Of a stretch of 34,912 nucleotides of DNA, positions 18,616 to 27,031 are shown piece after piece (within the stretch, counting starts at the first letter, position 1; each line of letters opens with the position of its first letter). The notes under the pieces are model-generated. The model did no database searches, was not told the origin of the DNA, and saw only the letters and a list, made by a program, of their open reading frames with translations. A program made the position numbers and the translations under genes. The stretch comes from an uncultured Methanobrevibacter sp. (GTDB lineage Archaea; Methanobacteriota; Methanobacteria; Methanobacteriales; Methanobacteriaceae). The stretch covers positions 1 to 34,912 of the forward strand of contig OMVX01000040.1 in the NCBI GenBank assembly GCA_900314605.1. The letters are read 5' to 3'.

Positions 18616-18808
18616 GGCACTTTCAAAAACTTGTGTGATAACTTTTATTTCCATTTTTTTACCTTAGAAAAATTAAGGTTTAAAAAGTTCAAACATAAAT
18701 ATAGAGCTTTTATTAATTTTTAAATTGAAAATAAATCATAAATCGATGGATAATTTTTGGGTTGTGTAACTTGTAAAAATTAAAATCACATAAGTTTTTG
18801 AAAGTGCC
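18616..18808. mobile_element. MITE-like element 1 with perfect 8-bp target duplication
   Basis: The left terminal repeat begins GGCACTTTCAAAAACTTGTG. The right end is its inverse with one mismatch over about 24 bp. It is flanked on both sides by AATTATAC (18608-18615 and 18809-18816), a perfect 8-bp target duplication. The 193-bp interior has no gene. GGCAC ends and an 8-bp duplication resemble the IS6 family, so a full IS elsewhere may mobilise it; this is inferred. Confidence 0.85.
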
Positions 18809-18819
18809 AATTATACTTA

Positions 18820-19064
18820 GGCACTTTCAAAAACTTGTGTGATAAAGTTTATTTCCATTTTTTTTTACCTTAGAAAAATTAAGGTTTAATAAGTTCAAAC
18901 ATACACATAGAGCTTTTGTTTTAATATTACAAAAATAATATATAAGTTAAACTTAATATATTTAATTATAAATTTTTAAATTAAAAATAAATAATTATTT
19001 GACGATAAATTTTTGTGATGTATAATTTGTAAAAATTCAAATCACACAATTTTTTGAAAGTGCC
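18820..19064. mobile_element. MITE-like element 2, diverged sister copy
   Basis: It has the same GGCACTTTCAAAAACTTGTG left end and inverse right end, and the first 80 bp match element 1 closely. The 245-bp interior differs and is longer. Flanks TATACTTA (18812-18819) and TATGTTTA (19065-19072) agree at 6 of 8, as for an older target duplication. It starts 11 bp after element 1 and its right flank runs into repeat copy C. Confidence 0.8.
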
Positions 19065-19067
19065 TAT

Positions 19068-19104
19068 GTTTAATTTAATTCTTTAAACATCTATTTTACG
19101 AAAC
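19068..19104 (+). repeat. Dispersed 37-bp repeat, copy C
   Basis: It is identical to copies A and B. It directly abuts MITE-like element 2 (3 bp away), whose right target flank overlaps the first bases of the repeat. Confidence 0.85.
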
Positions 19105-19281
19105 TTAATGATTTTTTTATTTCTAAATTTAGTTATATTCTAATATATTTTACAAAAAAATCTTAAGGATTGATAAAGTCGTTTTTTATCCAAAAATTTA
19201 AATAATAATAATAATACTAATATAAAACAAAATTGATAATACACTCCACTTAGGATTAAAGCATTATAGGAAAGAGAATAA

Positions 19282-19745
19282 ATGGCTAAGAAAATTAATT
19301 TCAGTTTATTTTTAATGAGTTTTTCATTGTCAACATTTTTAAGTATTGTTGGAGTAATTCCTTTAATTTCAAAATATTTTAGTGTTCCAATTACTATGGG
19401 TGGCCTTTTTGCCTGTTTATTTGCTTTAATATTAAGTGTTACATGTTTGTTTTTACCATCTATTTTTTCTAAATATGAAAGAAAGAAATTTTTCATAATC
19501 TGTTTACCAGTTTTTCATATTAAGCAGTTTCTTACAGAGTTTCATCAATAATTTATATCTTGCTTTAATCATTAGATTATTACCGGCATTCTTCTATTCC
19601 TCAGCAATCAGTATTACTTTAACAATAATGGGAGAATTAGATCCGAAAAATGTGGATAAAGTTGTTTTAGGTGTGTCTGCAGGAAGTATATTAGGATTGT
19701 CAATATCCACCCAAATCGGAGTGACATTCGGATATCATAATTTTC
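19282..19745 (+). pseudogene. MFS transporter, N-terminal part, frameshifted and truncated
   Basis: The start is intact: AGGAAAG precedes ATG, then MAKKINFSLFLMSFSLSTFLSIVGVIPLI. Helices 1-2 match MFS efflux proteins. The frame breaks near 19497 and continues in another frame with VYQFFILSSFLQSF, ALIIRLLPAFFYSSAISITLTIMGEL and VLGVSAGSILGLSISTQIGV. About 155 residues (five helices) remain of a normal 380-400. It ends where it collides head-on with the radical SAM relic around 19730-19745. The minus-strand frame at 19140-19496 is a shadow. Confidence 0.75.
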
Positions 19746-20119
19746 ATATTTTTTCCTGTATTCTTTAAAGGTATTATTGTAAGCATTTACATATATGTAA
19801 TTTAAACCATTGGTAAATAATTCTTCAATTTTTTTATGAGTTAATAATTTTCCATTTGTATATGATAATAAGACAGTGTCGGGATTATTTTTATGAAGTA
19901 TATTAACTATCTGATTAAGTTCCGGATTTAATAAAGGTTCTCCTCTAAGAGCAAATTAATTACACGTAATTTATTATCAAATGCTTTAGAAATTGATTCT
20001 GCTGTTTCTATTGTCATATAATCATATTGTTTTTTTTCAAGGACAATTTGATAACAAAAGTCACATTTATTATTACAGCCAAATGTCGGTTCTATATGTG
20101 CATTTATTGGATAAAACAT
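19730..20119 (-). pseudogene. Radical SAM protein, N-terminal part, frameshifted and truncated
   Basis: A strong AGGAGGG site precedes the ATG. The protein starts MFYPINAHIEPTFGCNNKCDFC, with the C-x3-C-x2-C cluster that binds the 4Fe-4S centre of radical SAM enzymes. After a frameshift near 19950 the other frame reads ALRGEPLLNPELNQIVN, the GEP motif that binds SAM, and then ALSYTNGK-type sequence. About 130 residues remain, and the barrel's second half and any SPASM domain are missing. The original substrate is unknown. Confidence 0.75.
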
Positions 20120-20416
20120 TTAATTTCCCTCCTTTTCTTTTTAATCAATTTTTCATTAAAACTATAAAAAAAATTATATAAAATTTTGATTACAATAATA
20201 AATGTTTTTGCATCAAAATAAACCATATTTAAAAAAAAAAAAAAAATTGCTAAATTTTTATTAATTTTATAAAATAAGTATTTAAAAATCAAATTAAAAT
20301 AAAATAAATAAAAATAATTAAAAAAAAAGCCAAATATAAGTTACCAAACCCTTGACTCCTAATATTTTAGATATGTAATGGAAGATAATTTATAAAAAAT
20401 AAATTAATATAACTAC

Positions 20417-21886
20417 TTACATTTTCTTGCTCTTAATATTAATTTTTTCATTAATATTCATGAAAATATAACTTAAAATTAAAATAGCTACTGTAATTAT
20501 GACATAAATAAGTAATTCGAAATTATTTGCAGTTAAAAGTAAATTATATACTCCATTACCCCACATGACAAATAAAAATATTGGTAATATATATTTAAGT
20601 ATAAACATCCAAGTTTTTCCAACTTTAACTTTGTCATTATCATTCAATATAGGGATAACTCCTTCAATATCATAGAACCATCCGAATATTATACATTGAA
20701 TTGCGATTAAAAAAAGAATGCAAAATTCTGTAATAAACTTATCAACAATACTTACTAGATAACTGCTTATTCCTGTTGTGAATAATAATGAGATTATGCA
20801 ACCAACTATTGATAATATGGTAACTGTTTTTTTACGTGACCAGTTTAGTTTATGGATTGTTGAATTTATCATTGGTTCAAATCCTGCAATAGCAGAAGTT
20901 ATTCCAGCAAAGAAAATAGATATAAATAATAATGGTGCAAGTATATGGCCGATAGGACCCATAATATTAAAAATCTTAGGAAAAACAATGAATACCAGTC
21001 CTGTACCTTCACTAACCAATTTGGCTATAGGTGTTCCAGAGGTATAGGACATATATCCGAGAATGGAAAATATTCCAAATGAGGTACATACTTCAAAGGC
21101 ACAGTTTGCAAAGACTACAATCAAAACATTATCAGTTAATTTAGAGCCTTCAGGTAAATAGCTAGCAAATGTTAATGAAATTGACTCTCCCATACTTAAT
21201 GAGAAAATAATTTGTGAGAATGCTGCAAGCCAAATATTTACATTTAAAAGCATCTGCCAATCAGGATTCAGTAATGCATTTACCCCTATGCTAGCACCAG
21301 ATAGTGTTAATGCAAAAACAATGATAAAAACCATTATACCGAAAAGTACTGGGATTATAATCTTTGAAGCTTTACCTATACCCTCATTTAAGTCTTTATG
21401 TGAAATGTACCAGACAATAATCCATACTATTAACACAGAAATAACTGTTGGAATAATAAAATTTGATATATGGGATAAATTTGAGCTTCCCCCTACATTT
21501 TCTATAAAATAAAGTGCAGAATCACTTCCCCAAGCAAAGTTAAAACTGGATCCTAGATATACTAGATCCCAACTTACTATAACCAAATAATAGATTAATA
21601 CAAAATAAATAATTAAAAGTAATGCCCATGATATGTACTCTAATTTAGGATTAATTCCTTTTAGAATATTGGAAAAGGAATCTTTATGTCTAAATCCTAT
21701 TCCATATTCTAATACAAGAAATGGAATTCCCATAATTAGAATTGCAATAAGGTATGGTATAAAAAAAGTTCCTCCACCATTGGAATATACTAGATAACTA
21801 TATCGCCAAATATTACCTAATCCAACTGCAGCTCCAATCATTGATAAAAGAAATGTAATTCTAGAATTCCATTGATTATTAGTCAT
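20417..21886 (-). CDS. Sodium-dependent transporter, NSS/SNF family
   Basis: The 489-residue, 11-12-helix protein begins with the NSS signature: WNSRITFLLSMIGAAVGLGNIWRY followed by NGGGTFFIPYL. These unwound helix-1 residues bind sodium and substrate in LeuT-fold symporters. Other family features are GIPFLVLEYGIG, FFSLSMGES-like FSLSMGESISLTFASYL in helix 6-7, and FAGITSAIAGFEP in helix 8. It probably imports an amino acid or similar small solute with Na+. A GGTG site precedes the ATG. It appears intact. The 20120-20416 gap is AT-rich with long A runs and no gene. Confidence 0.92.
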   Translation of the reverse strand: MTNNQWNSRITFLLSMIGAAVGLGNIWRYSYLVYSNGGGTFFIPYLIAILIMGIPFLVLEYGIGFRHKDSFSNILKGINPKLEYISWALLLIIYFVLIYYLVIVSWDLVYLGSSFNFAWGSDSALYFIENVGGSSNLSHISNFIIPTVISVLIVWIIVWYISHKDLNEGIGKASKIIIPVLFGIMVFIIVFALTLSGASIGVNALLNPDWQMLLNVNIWLAAFSQIIFSLSMGESISLTFASYLPEGSKLTDNVLIVVFANCAFEVCTSFGIFSILGYMSYTSGTPIAKLVSEGTGLVFIVFPKIFNIMGPIGHILAPLLFISIFFAGITSAIAGFEPMINSTIHKLNWSRKKTVTILSIVGCIISLLFTTGISSYLVSIVDKFITEFCILFLIAIQCIIFGWFYDIEGVIPILNDNDKVKVGKTWMFILKYILPIFLFVMWGNGVYNLLLTANNFELLIYVIITVAILILSYIFMNINEKINIKSKKM

Positions 21887-21966
21887 TAATACACACCAAT
21901 TAAATATTTCATTATATAATTAATATAAATATATATCAATTCTTTTATCTCAATTAATTTTTACAT

Positions 21967-23053
21967 ATGATGTTAATTTATTTTATCTTTCAACAAATAT
22001 TTCCCCGAATCCACTTATTGTTCACATATCCTGAAATTCTCTTTTTAATAGCTGCAGGAGTAATGGCCCCTGGAGTTAGTTTTTACAAAGTTAATATTGC
22101 ATCCTTTATTAATTTATTTTATAAAGAAGAATCTAGTCTTTTGGACTCTACATTTTCCATATTCTATTTATTTATAAATTTAGGATTAGTCATATCTCCA
22201 TTACTTATAAATTATGTGGTAGGAATTCATCATACAAAATTATATCAGTATGGATTTTTAATTGGGGCTATAACAATATTTATAGCGCTGTTATTCTTTT
22301 ATCTAGCAAAAAATAAATATTTTGTTTCAACAAAAGGAGAACCATTAGATAATAAACCAATATTTAAAAATCCAGAAAGCTCTGAATATAAAAATGATAA
22401 TACAAGTAAAATAAGTTTTAATTCTCTAATAGTTATAATAGCAATATTGTTTTCTGCTTTCATATTCCAAATTTTTTATCAGCAAAGTTTTAGTTCACAA
22501 ATACTTTTTGCAGAAAATCATGTACACAATGTTATTCCATTTATTAATCAGGAAGTTACTCCTTCCTTTTATTTAACTTTAAATCCTTTATTTATTATTC
22601 TTTTAAGTCCACTTTATATTAAATTATTTAATTCACGTTCCCGAAAAAATAAAGAAATTTATTCTGTTACAAAAATAGGTATTGGTTTGTTACTTTTAGG
22701 TATTTCCTATTAAGTCCTATTTTTAACAACAAATACCTTCGGCAATATGAAATTAAATATGATGTGGATTGTATTATGTAATATTGGTATGGTAAATGCT
22801 GAATTACTCATAATGCCTGTAACTTTAAGTGCTATTACTAAATTGCTCCTAGAAAATTCACATCCTCTTTAATTGGAGTATACTATGTACCTTTAGTATT
22901 GGTTCAATATTTGCTAGTTTATTTGCATCTGCATTTCCAGACAAAAACCCTACCAAATTACTTAATATGATTCCTATTGGAAATCTTCCAACATTTTTCT
23001 TGATTCTTTCAGTATTTGGATTTATTGTAGGTATAATATGGTTGCTCTTTTGA
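21967..23053 (+). pseudogene. POT/PTR oligopeptide transporter, N-terminally truncated and decayed
   Basis: The first readable part, IAAGVMAPGVSFYKVNIASFINLFY, then STFSIFYLFINLGLVISPLL, matches POT proton-peptide symporters from about helix 3 onward. The first helices with the ExxER signature are gone. The open frame stops at 22713, but homology continues in other frames (NTFGNMKLN, WIVLCNIGMVNAELL, SSLIGVYYVPLVL) to about 23053 with several frameshifts. A normal POT has about 480 residues. It is divergent from the NSS gene, 80 bp away. Confidence 0.75.
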
Positions 23054-23099
23054 AAAAAAAATAATTAAATTATCAAATGGAGTATTATAGAAAAATATT

Positions 23100-23700
23100 A
23101 TTTTCTCTAATAATTCATTGATTTTATCTTTTTTTAATATCATTATTGTATTCCATGATATTTGTAATGATAAAGTTATTCTGATGGAATAATTTTCGTT
23201 TAATCATTCTGGATATTAGACAATAAGATTAAAAACATTGGAAGTTTATCTTTATCAATAGATTAATTGACAATAGAATAAAAGCTATCACTATCAATCT
23301 TGAAATCCGGAATATTTCTGATTAGTTTTTCTATATCAGGTGTAATACTATTACCTACTCAGAAAATCTCAAAAAAGAATTTCCACTGGTAAAATAAGCA
23401 TGAAACATTTGTCACTAACATATTTGTTATAAGAATAATAATAATACCTTACACGAGGATTACTAATTTCTAAATCTACATATACTCAGTTCACTATCCC
23501 AAAAACCAATTTTTTGAGGCATAATATCATCAATACAAAATATAGCGAAAGAGTTGTTTACGGGATATCAATTGGTTTTGTTCTCTCCCCCAAAATACTC
23601 TTTAGTTTATTAAAGTCAACACCATTTACAGTAACTGCAGGTCAAGACCTTTAAATGAAAAGACAAACTGTCAAAATAGAAATAATATTCATATTTTTAA
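23100..23700 (-). pseudogene. Unrecognised decayed gene
   Basis: Joining minus-strand frames gives protein-like segments: VNGVDFNKLKSILGERTKPI, FAIFCIDDIMPQKIGFWDSE, LEISNPRVRYYYYSYNKYVS, DKCFMLILPV, ITPDIEKLIRNIPDFKIDSD and LLIDKDKLPMFLILLSNIQN. Codon use is consistent with coding and at least six stops or frameshifts break it. I do not recognise the family; it was probably a soluble protein of about 190 residues. The tail to 23812 holds nothing else that I can see. Confidence 0.5.
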
Positions 23701-23812
23701 GATTCAATCATCCTAACTATTATTAACTATATTATACATGATTAAATAAATTCATTTTTGCCGGGGGATTGAAATCAATATGTTTAATTATAATCAAATA
23801 TAAGTGAAATCA

Positions 23813-25048
23813 TTATAACTCATCACCACATAAAAAATCAATGATGTTTATATGTTTAACACCACTTTTAGAAAAATCATGGCTTTCTGTTGTAATTAAT
23901 ATTGTTTCATATTTATCCTGAATTTTTAATAATGGGCTTATTTCACGGTTTAATGTTTTTTCATTTGTTAACCTGTAAGAAACTTGGATATATTTGTATT
24001 TACCTGATTTTTTACATACGAAATCTACTTCGCTCTTGTCTTTATTTCTTCCAACATTAACCTCATATCCTCTTCTTAAAAGTTCAATAAACACAATATT
24101 TTCTAAAATTTTGGTTACTTTTAAAATATTTTCTTCAATTAATCCATGATGAAATCCATGGTCTGTTAAATAATATTTTCCAAGAATTTTCATTTCTTTT
24201 TTACCTTTTAATTCAAAACATTTACATTTATTGATTAAAAATGACTGTTTCAAATATTCATTATACCTTAACAATGTATCTTCAGATGTGTATATATTAT
24301 TACTTTTTAAGTAGTTCTTTATACTTTTAGATGAAAAAATCTCTCCAGTACTACTAATCATATATCGTGTGAAACGTTGCAATAAATCTACATTGCTAAT
24401 TTTAAAACGTGAAACAATATCCTCAAATAATATTGAATTATAAATATCTTTAAGAGCAACTTTTTTAAACTCATCACTACCTAATGAAAATATACCTGGC
24501 ATCCCACCAAAGTTAAAATACTCATCATATAATCGATTAATCGAATCATTAGTTAATTCAATACCATCAACTTCATTTTTATATTGTAAAAATTCCTTAA
24601 ATGAAAATGGATATACATTTATTGTAAGGTATCTTCCTGTAAGTAGTGTTGATAACTCTCCAGATAGTAATTTTGAATTAGATCCAGTAATGTATATGTC
24701 TGAATCTATAGAAACCCTATAACTGTTAATAGATTTTTCCCAGCCCTTAACTTCCTGAATCTCATCAAAAAACAGATAAACCTTTCCTTCAACATCCTTA
24801 ATTTTATCATAAACAATTTCATCCAATTCTTTTGAATGACCAATATTATTATATTCTCTTGATTCAAATGAGATGAAAATAATATTATCGTCATTAACTC
24901 CCCATGATTTAAGTTCATCAATAATATTATACATTAAATTTGTTTTACCTGACCTTCTAATCCCCGTATACACTTTAACAAAATCAGAGCCAACGTAATC
25001 CTTTAAATCCTTAATATAATCATAACGTTTAATTAATTTATTTACCAT
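23813..25048 (-). CDS. AAA ATPase with DUF4143 C-terminal domain
   Basis: The 411-residue protein has an N-terminal AAA_14-type ATPase: Walker A GIRRSGKTNLM at about 29-39, Walker B VYLFFDEIQEVKGWE at about 90-104, and sensor-like ITGSNSKLLSGELSTLLTGR. The C-terminal DUF4143 part has LRRGYEVNVGRNKDKSEVDFVCKKSGKYKYIQVSY, where the D-x-V and Q-V pattern resembles a PD-(D/E)XK nuclease-like core. Such proteins are common in mobile and accessory DNA of anaerobes and archaea, and their function is unknown. The ATG follows AGGTTGAT. It seems intact although its neighbours are relics. Confidence 0.88.
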   Translation of the reverse strand: MVNKLIKRYDYIKDLKDYVGSDFVKVYTGIRRSGKTNLMYNIIDELKSWGVNDDNIIFISFESREYNNIGHSKELDEIVYDKIKDVEGKVYLFFDEIQEVKGWEKSINSYRVSIDSDIYITGSNSKLLSGELSTLLTGRYLTINVYPFSFKEFLQYKNEVDGIELTNDSINRLYDEYFNFGGMPGIFSLGSDEFKKVALKDIYNSILFEDIVSRFKISNVDLLQRFTRYMISSTGEIFSSKSIKNYLKSNNIYTSEDTLLRYNEYLKQSFLINKCKCFELKGKKEMKILGKYYLTDHGFHHGLIEENILKVTKILENIVFIELLRRGYEVNVGRNKDKSEVDFVCKKSGKYKYIQVSYRLTNEKTLNREISPLLKIQDKYETILITTESHDFSKSGVKHINIIDFLCGDEL

Positions 25049-25525
25049 TATCCATCAACCTATATTATTTATAAAAAAAAATTCTTATGTGGATTGAAAA
25101 ATTATTGAAAAATATAAAATATTCTTTTCTAGAATAAAAAATTTACGAAATTTGAAAAAAATTCAAAAACACATGGAAAAATTTCTTAAATATATTATTA
25201 AATTAATAAAATATAAAACTTTCCACATAATTTAGCATAAAAAAAAATGTAAAATAAACAGTATTCAAAAAATAAGCATAAATAAATATTAAAAAAAATA
25301 ATAAAAGTAAAATAAATATTATTAAAAAATTTACAGAATTAAAAAAAGTAAATAATAAAATAATAAGATTAAGAGTATATAATAACTTTGAGTTTGATTT
25401 AAGAGTAGACTATAAAGCTTCTTTGATTAAATCATATCATCATATAATTTTAAATAAATTTTCAAATTATCCATTTTATAAACAATAGAATAAACAGTGT
25501 ATTCAAACATTATTAACGTTAGTAA
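25049..25525. other. Gene-free AT-rich stretch
   Basis: I see no convincing gene or RNA. A plus-strand frame around 25330-25488 stays open for about 50 codons (reading FEFDLRVDYKASLIKSYHHI) but has no start or ribosome site. It could be a relic or chance. Confidence 0.4.
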
Positions 25526-25557
25526 GTTTCGTAAAACAATTATTTAAAGAATTAAAT
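25526..25557 (-). repeat. Dispersed repeat, copy D (diverged)
   Basis: Read on the minus strand it matches copies A-C, with ATAATTGTTTTACGAAAC in the second half. It overlaps the stop codon of the DUF998-like gene, so that gene's last codons and the repeat share sequence. Confidence 0.7.
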
Positions 25558-26139
25558 GGAACGTAAATAAACACCTGTAATAAAACTCCAGAGAATTAAT
25601 GTATAAATAGATAATCTTTCGAAGATAGGCCTATAAATATAATCTGTATTGAAAAATAGAAGTAAATAACCAATTAATCCAATTATTCCCAAAACTAAAG
25701 TGATTTTCTGATAGGATTTAAATCTATCCATAGATTTTGAAATAATTAGTAACAGTATATTACCTCCTAAAATAGTCATATTTGCACCTAAAATATGATA
25801 ATAAGATGTAAATGAACTTTTAGCATGTATTAAACCAACAATTATAAAACCAATACCGCATATCAATGTGAAAATATAATATGTAATTTTGTGTTTAATG
25901 ATATAATCCTTGAATTTATAGAAGCTAGAAAAAAGTATAATTAAACCAAGTAGAATAAACGCTGAATTCATCAAGAAAAAATATGGGGAGTCTGAATTAG
26001 GAATTCCCAAAGTTGAAATGGTGTATTCGAGATAAGTGTTGACTAATGTGTCATTAAATGTAAATGCACAAAGAGTCTCAGCAATTATATACCATAAACT
26101 TCCTATAATCAACATTATACCTGCGGTTTTAGATTTCAT
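25552..26139 (-). CDS. DUF998-like membrane protein (195 aa)
   Basis: Six hydrophobic segments with the DUF998 pattern: YTISTLGIPNSDSPYFFLMNSAFILLGL after helix 1, VGLIHAKSS in the middle, and a final ERLSIYTLILWSFITGVYL. DUF998 proteins are six-helix membrane proteins of unknown function, often found in clostridia and archaea. The frame begins at a GTG at 26148 without a ribosome site; the ATG at 26139 has GTGA upstream and is preferred. The stop lies inside repeat copy D, while copy E lies 54 bp before the start in the same orientation. The gene is thus bracketed by two direct repeats, like a one-gene cassette. Confidence 0.7.
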   Translation of the reverse strand: MKSKTAGIMLIIGSLWYIIAETLCAFTFNDTLVNTYLEYTISTLGIPNSDSPYFFLMNSAFILLGLIILFSSFYKFKDYIIKHKITYYIFTLICGIGFIIVGLIHAKSSFTSYYHILGANMTILGGNILLLIISKSMDRFKSYQKITLVLGIIGLIGYLLLFFNTDYIYRPIFERLSIYTLILWSFITGVYLRSI

Positions 26140-26192
26140 ATTGTTCACTTATAAACTATTTTAATAATAAAATATAAGATTCTGAATTTATT

Positions 26193-26228
26193 GTTTCGTA
26201 AAAAAGTGTTTAAAGAATTAAATTAAAC
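26193..26228 (-). repeat. Dispersed repeat, copy E
   Basis: Read on the minus strand it starts GTTTAATTTAATTCTTTAAA, then CACTTTTTTACGAAAC. It keeps the terminal GTTT and AAAC. It follows the terminator of the 45-residue gene directly and precedes the DUF998-like gene. Confidence 0.8.
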
Positions 26229-26262
26229 AAAAAAGGTAGCACTAATATTTATTAGTGAGCTA
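26229..26262 (-). terminator. Hairpin-T6 terminator after the 45-aa gene
   Basis: CACTAAT 26240-26246 pairs with ATTAGTG 26251-26257 around a 4-nt loop, with a TAG/CTA extension. On the minus strand it is followed by T6 (26234-26229), which runs straight into repeat copy E. Confidence 0.65.
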
Positions 26263-26289
26263 ACAAGACCTCATCAAAAAATTAAAATT

Positions 26290-26427
26290 TTATGCACGTT
26301 CAACTGCTTCGCAAAATTCTTCAAAAGTAATTTTTCCTGAAAACAATAATTGTTCAAGCCGATCACTTTCAGTATGATCAAACCAATTTTCACAATCATC
26401 ATCTTCATAATCCTTTTTATTATTCAT
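26290..26427 (-). CDS. Small acidic protein (45 aa)
   Basis: The protein reads MNNKKDYEDDDCENWFDHTE, then SDRLEQLLFSGKITFEEFCE and AVERA. It has no membrane segment, is strongly acidic, and probably has two short helices. A GGAGA site lies 11 nt before the ATG and a hairpin-T6 terminator follows 30 bp after the stop, so this is likely a real gene. The family is unknown. Size and position would suit an antitoxin, an anti-defence protein or a small regulator, but nothing shows which. Repeats E and F bracket this segment. Confidence 0.6.
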   Translation of the reverse strand: MNNKKDYEDDDCENWFDHTESDRLEQLLFSGKITFEEFCEAVERA

Positions 26428-26475
26428 ACTTAGAAATTCTCCTAAATCTTATGTATTAATTTAGTATTTTATTAT

Positions 26476-26638
26476 TTATAAAATTATCCAAAGAACCTCA
26501 GCACCAAAATTTTCTGTTCTTTTAACTATTTTTTTCATCATATTCCCATAATCTTTTATTGCCTTATTAAATTAAATTAAAACTTTCAAAAGCATTATCT
26601 TTAAATTCAGTGACAAAAATATCTTCATAATATGTACT
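26476..26638 (-). pseudogene. C-terminal fragment of an unknown gene, broken by TTTAA expansion
   Basis: The minus strand reads YEDIFVTEFKDNAFESFN, then, after removing a 10-bp TTTAATTTAA insertion, KAIKDYGNMMKKIVKRTENF and GAEVLWIIL before TAA. The join restores one clean frame (AGT TTT AAT AAG GCA). The fragment begins at repeat copy F, so its 5' part is missing. I do not recognise the family. Confidence 0.5.
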
Positions 26639-26668
26639 GTTTAATAAAATAAGTGTTTAAAGAATATG
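26639..26668 (-). repeat. Dispersed repeat, copy F (degraded)
   Basis: On the minus strand: ATTCTTTAAACACTTATTTT, then ATTAAAC. The outer GTTTAATTTA part is lost and ACGAAAC has become ATTAAAC. It lies at the 5' breakpoint of the fragment at 26476-26638. Confidence 0.6.
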
Positions 26669-26715
26669 AAAAATAAAGCATTTTCATTATACACTCTAAC
26701 GATTTAGAAAAAAGA

Positions 26716-26807
26716 GGGGTTTGCAAGGATTTGAACCTTGAACTTAGGATTACTCCTATCAAATTATTTCTGAAGTCATAAATGATACCTGATTACACAA
26801 CAAACCC
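26716..26807 (-). tRNA. tRNA-like gene, type II (long variable arm), aberrant anticodon arm
   Basis: The acceptor stem GGGTTTG/CAAACCC is perfect (26807-26801 with 26723-26717). The T arm CAAGG-TTCAAAT-CCTTG is perfect and the variable arm TAGGA-GTAA-TCCTA is perfect. The D arm keeps A14, GG and A21 with a three-pair stem, as in Ser and Leu tRNAs. T-rich sequence follows. The anticodon arm is odd: TTAT/ATAA pairs with a G-A mismatch, leaving an 8-nt loop ACTTCAGA. CTTCAGA as a 7-nt loop would give anticodon UCA but no good stem; the CAG reading (Leu) gives a 3-of-5 stem. It may be a degenerate Leu/Ser tRNA or an unusual suppressor-like tRNA. It lies between repeats F and G. Confidence 0.55.
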
Positions 26808-27031
26808 ATTTAAAATTAAGAGAGTACTAAACCAGTTTAAAAGTTTAATTCACCGTTTTTTATTCCATTTGTGATAAAATTATGGAAGTTTGTCTATTGA
26901 ATATTTCTCAACTTTGTATATCTAATAAAAAGTAATGAACGATTTAAGCAAGGATAAAAAAAATTTTTTTTTGTTAGATATACATTATATAAAGATGGAA
27001 AATTAGAAAAAGAAAAAGATAAAAAAAAATA

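Noticed and set aside
19140-19496. A 118-residue minus-strand gene
   Set aside because: It overlaps the start of the MFS relic, which has a ribosome site and family motifs; the minus frame is a shadow.
20104-20292. A 62-residue minus-strand gene next to the radical SAM relic
   Set aside because: Its composition is that of A/T-rich noise, and it overlaps the strong ribosome site of the radical SAM gene in another frame.
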